DNA of 40,168 bases from contig NZ_JAAHBU010000017.1 of NCBI RefSeq assembly GCF_010671725.1, positions 1 to 40,168 on the forward strand, in the 5' to 3' direction. This document shows positions 38,122 through 40,168 of this stretch, piece after piece; within the stretch, counting starts at the first letter, position 1; each line of letters starts with the position of its first letter. Made by a program: the position numbers and the translations under genes. The DNA is from Pseudomonas brassicae (GTDB lineage Bacteria > Pseudomonadota > Gammaproteobacteria > Pseudomonadales > Pseudomonadaceae). The notes beneath the pieces are model-generated. The model saw only the letters and a list, made by a program, of their open reading frames with translations. It ran no database searches and had not been told where the DNA came from.

Positions 38122-38584
38122 ATGTCAAAGAGTCGTTTGGGCGCCGTGGTCGCGCTGATGCTGGTGAGCGCGGTGGCCGCTGCCGAGGTGCGCGTGCAGG
38201 GGCCGGTAGAGTACGGGGTGTTCGAAACCCGTCACCAGGACTTCAAGCCGGGCGAGCGGGTGCTGGCACAGACCAATCAGAGCATCACCTCCACCGATCA
38301 GGTGCCGGCCCGGCTCGGCAGCAAGTTCGGCCTGCGCTACCGTCTGGAAGGCAAGGTGGCTGAGGATGTGCCGCTGACGCTGCTGTACCTGACCCCGGGC
38401 GTGGTCACGCGACGGCAAGCGCCATGACAAGTTCGAAGTGGTGCAGAAGCTGGTGCCCGGCGCGGCACAGGATGTGATGGCCTACGAATTCACCGAAAAC
38501 CACGAGGTGGTCAAGGGGCAGTGGCACTTCATGGTGTTTCAGGGGGACCGATTGCTCGCCGAGCAACGCTTCAGCGTGCAATAG
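38122..38584 (+). CDS. Exported DUF4426 protein, frame break
   Basis: Periplasmic protein with signal peptide MSKSRLGAVVALMLVSAVAAA. EVRVQGPVEYGVFETRHQDFK and LRYRLEGKVAEDVPLTLLYLTPGV fit DUF4426, of unknown function. The frame stops early at 38427: ACGCGACGGCAAG should continue as DGKRHDKFEVVQKLVPGAAQ... to ...GQWHFMVFQGDRLLAEQRFSVQ, TAG 38582-38584. The repair needs two bases added or one removed near 38409, unlike the other breaks, for about 153-154 residues. The start ATG is preceded by GAGAGAGAGCGG. A Pho-box-like repeat suggests phosphate control. Confidence 0.8.
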
Positions 38585-38658
38585 GCGCGGGCTGCCGAGG
38601 CCTCGCAATCATCGGGCGGTTTGATATCACCTTTTCGTCTTACGCAAAAATCTCAAGG

Positions 38659-38666
38659 GCCGATAC
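38659..38666 (+). promoter_or_regulatory. Possible sigma-28 (FliA) -10 for the chemoreceptor
   Basis: GCCGATAC matches 7 of 8 bases of the FliA -10 GCCGATAA, 58 bp upstream of the chemoreceptor ATG. No convincing CTAAAG-type -35 is visible at the expected distance, so this is tentative. Confidence 0.3.
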
Positions 38667-38724
38667 CTTCTATTAAGCACGTCAGCTGCATGACCGATGC
38701 AGCGCTTTTGGAAGGAACCGGAAG

Positions 38725-40168
38725 ATGACTCTGAGACGTTTGAACATTGCGCCACGGGCCGGTTTGGGATTTGGCCTGGTGGCGCTGCTGGTGTTTGCGC
38801 TGGGGGCGTTCTCGCTGATGCAGATGACCAGCATGCGCCAGCAGTCCGAACAGGTCGACAGCAACTGGTTGCCCAGCGTGATCTCGGTCGGGCAGATCAG
38901 CCAGGACATGTTCCGCGTACGCGCGCTGACCCTGCGCCTGCTGCTCAACAGCGATGCCGTCGCGCAGCAGCAGAACAGCGCGCGCATCGACGAGATCAAG
39001 ACTGGCCTGGGCAAGGCGCAACAGGCCTATCAGGCCCTGATTGCGCTGCCGGAGGAACAGGCGCTGTTCGACCGCTACCTCACGCTGGAGCAACAGTACC
39101 TGGGCTACCAGGCGCAGGTCACGCAGTTGGCGCTGCAGGGGCGGGTAGACGCCGCGACTACCTTGGTCAATGGCGAGATGAACCAGCTGGCCGACCAGTT
39201 GACCGCCGCGCTCAACGAACTCATCGCCCTCAACAACCAGCATGCCAATGCCGCGACTGACCTTGCCGAGGCGGTGTACAGCCGTGCACGGGTGTGGGTG
39301 CTGGTGTTGTTGGGTGCAGCGCTGGTGTTGACCGTGGTGCTGGCGCTGACGCTGACCCGCAGTATCGTGCGCCCGCTGGCGCAGTCGCTGCAGGTGGCCG
39401 AGGTGGTTGCCACCGGCGACCTCACGCCGCAGATCAGTGTGCAGGGCAGTGACGAGCCGGCGCGCCTGCAGGCGGCCTTGAAGCAGATGCAGCAGAGCCT
39501 GCGCGATACCATCGGACGCATTTCGGACTCTTCCAGCCAGTTGGCCTCGGCGTCGGAGGAGCTCAGTGCGGTAACCGAAGACGCGACCCGCGGGCTGCAC
39601 CAGCAGACCCAGGAAATCGAGCAGGCAGCCACTGCAGTCAACCAGATGACGGCGGCGGTGGAGGAGGTGGCAAGCAACGCGGTGGCCACGTCCGAGGCCT
39701 CGCGCGAGTCCGACCGCATCGCCCGTCAGGGGCGCGAGCAGGTGCGCCTGACCGTGGCTTCGATCGAGGCGCTGGCCAGTGGGGTGACGGCCAATGCCGA
39801 AGAAGTCGGGCAGTTGGCGCAGCAGGTGCACGGGATCACCAAGGTGCTGGATGTGATCGGTGCGATTGCCGAGCAGACCAACCTGCTGGCGCTGAACGCG
39901 GCCATCGAGGCGGCGCGTGCGGGGGATGCCGGGCGCGGGTTCGCGGTGGTGGCCGACGAGGTGCGTGCACTGGCGCACCGTACCCAGCAATCGACACGGG
40001 AAATCGAGCAGATGATCGGCGGCATCCAGCAGGGCTCGGACCGGGCCGTGGAGGGCATGCAGCAGACCAACCAGCGTGCGCAGGGCACGCTGGAGGGGGC
40101 GCACTTGGCGGGCGAGGCGCTGGAGGAAATTGCCCGGGCGATCAGCCTGATCAACGAGCGCAACCTGG
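38725..40168 (+). CDS. Methyl-accepting chemotaxis protein, partial
   Basis: Chemoreceptor whose first 481 residues are present; about 60 more are expected beyond the window. Helix 1 is at about 13-34 ([20 protein letters not shown]). The periplasmic domain (about 35-190) is all-helical, of four-helix-bundle type. Helix 2 is at about 193-212. HAMP follows ([24 protein letters not shown]). The signalling hairpin carries the conserved tip [40 protein letters not shown]. The ligand cannot be read from sequence. The start ATG follows GGAAGGAACCGGAAG. The frame is open and undisturbed to the edge. Confidence 0.95.
   Translation, partial: MTLRRLNIAPRAGLGFGLVALLVFALGAFSLMQMTSMRQQSEQVDSNWLPSVISVGQISQDMFRVRALTLRLLLNSDAVAQQQNSARIDEIKTGLGKAQQAYQALIALPEEQALFDRYLTLEQQYLGYQAQVTQLALQGRVDAATTLVNGEMNQLADQLTAALNELIALNNQHANAATDLAEAVYSRARVWVLVLLGAALVLTVVLALTLTRSIVRPLAQSLQVAEVVATGDLTPQISVQGSDEPARLQAALKQMQQSLRDTIGRISDSSSQLASASEELSAVTEDATRGLHQQTQEIEQAATAVNQMTAAVEEVASNAVATSEASRESDRIARQGREQVRLTVASIEALASGVTANAEEVGQLAQQVHGITKVLDVIGAIAEQTNLLALNAAIEAARAGDAGRGFAVVADEVRALAHRTQQSTREIEQMIGGIQQGSDRAVEGMQQTNQRAQGTLEGAHLAGEALEEIARAISLINERNL

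Overview
The window is a piece of a Pseudomonas chromosome, most like the P. putida group. Reasons: high GC, the gene order gltA < > sdhCDAB-sucAB-lpdG-sucCD, an ETF/ETF-QO locus beside it, a pyoverdine-type MacAB/TolC exporter under an iron-starvation promoter, and GGCTTGCCAGCGAA-type REP sequences between genes. Almost everything here is core metabolism. I see no tRNA, rRNA, CRISPR array, phage or insertion sequence.

Layout. 1-4151: leftward pvdR-pvdT-opmQ export operon (opmQ runs off the edge) behind a PvdS-type promoter. 4431-6318: a small degenerate receiver protein and an MHS-type MFS transporter. 6404-10289: divergent ETF-quinone oxidoreductase (left) and etfBA (right) around a PsrA-like operator. 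10373-12365: a periplasmic binding protein and two lipoproteins (DUF4398, OmpA-like). 12557-15603: MocR-type regulator, K/P-rich exported protein, YkgJ cysteine-cluster protein and START-domain protein. 15802-28759: the TCA block, with gltA leftward and sdhCDAB, sucAB-lpdG and sucCD rightward, and structured leaders before sucA and sucC. 29110-33168: brnQ, a DUF599/MAPEG membrane pair, a small coiled-coil lipoprotein (leftward) and two overlapping hotdog thioesterases. 33279-35965: htpG behind a near-consensus sigma-32 promoter, then a dienelactone hydrolase. 36068-40168: pirin (leftward), an exported amidohydrolase, a DUF4426 protein behind a Pho-box-like repeat, and a chemoreceptor cut by the window end.

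How the genes work together. Citrate synthase, succinate dehydrogenase, 2-oxoglutarate dehydrogenase and succinyl-CoA synthetase form most of the oxidative half of the TCA cycle. ETF and ETF-QO pass acyl-CoA dehydrogenase electrons to the same quinone pool as SdhABCD. The lpdG product is E3 for SucAB.

Main caution. At least nine genes (pvdR, ETF-QO, etfB, the OmpA-like gene, the START gene, sdhA, sdhB twice, lpdG, the DUF4426 gene) carry small frame breaks. Nearly all are repaired by one base, mostly in short G/C runs, and the repaired lengths match those I expect for the families. An obligate aerobe could hardly lose all of these together, so I treat them as probable sequencing or assembly indels and give full repaired extents.

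I did not find a convincing new multi-gene system. The most interesting signals are regulatory: the crossing complementary segments abutting the sucA start, the nested hairpins before sucC, the palindrome family between gltA and sdhC, the PsrA-like site between the ETF genes, and the Pho-box-like repeat before the DUF4426 gene.
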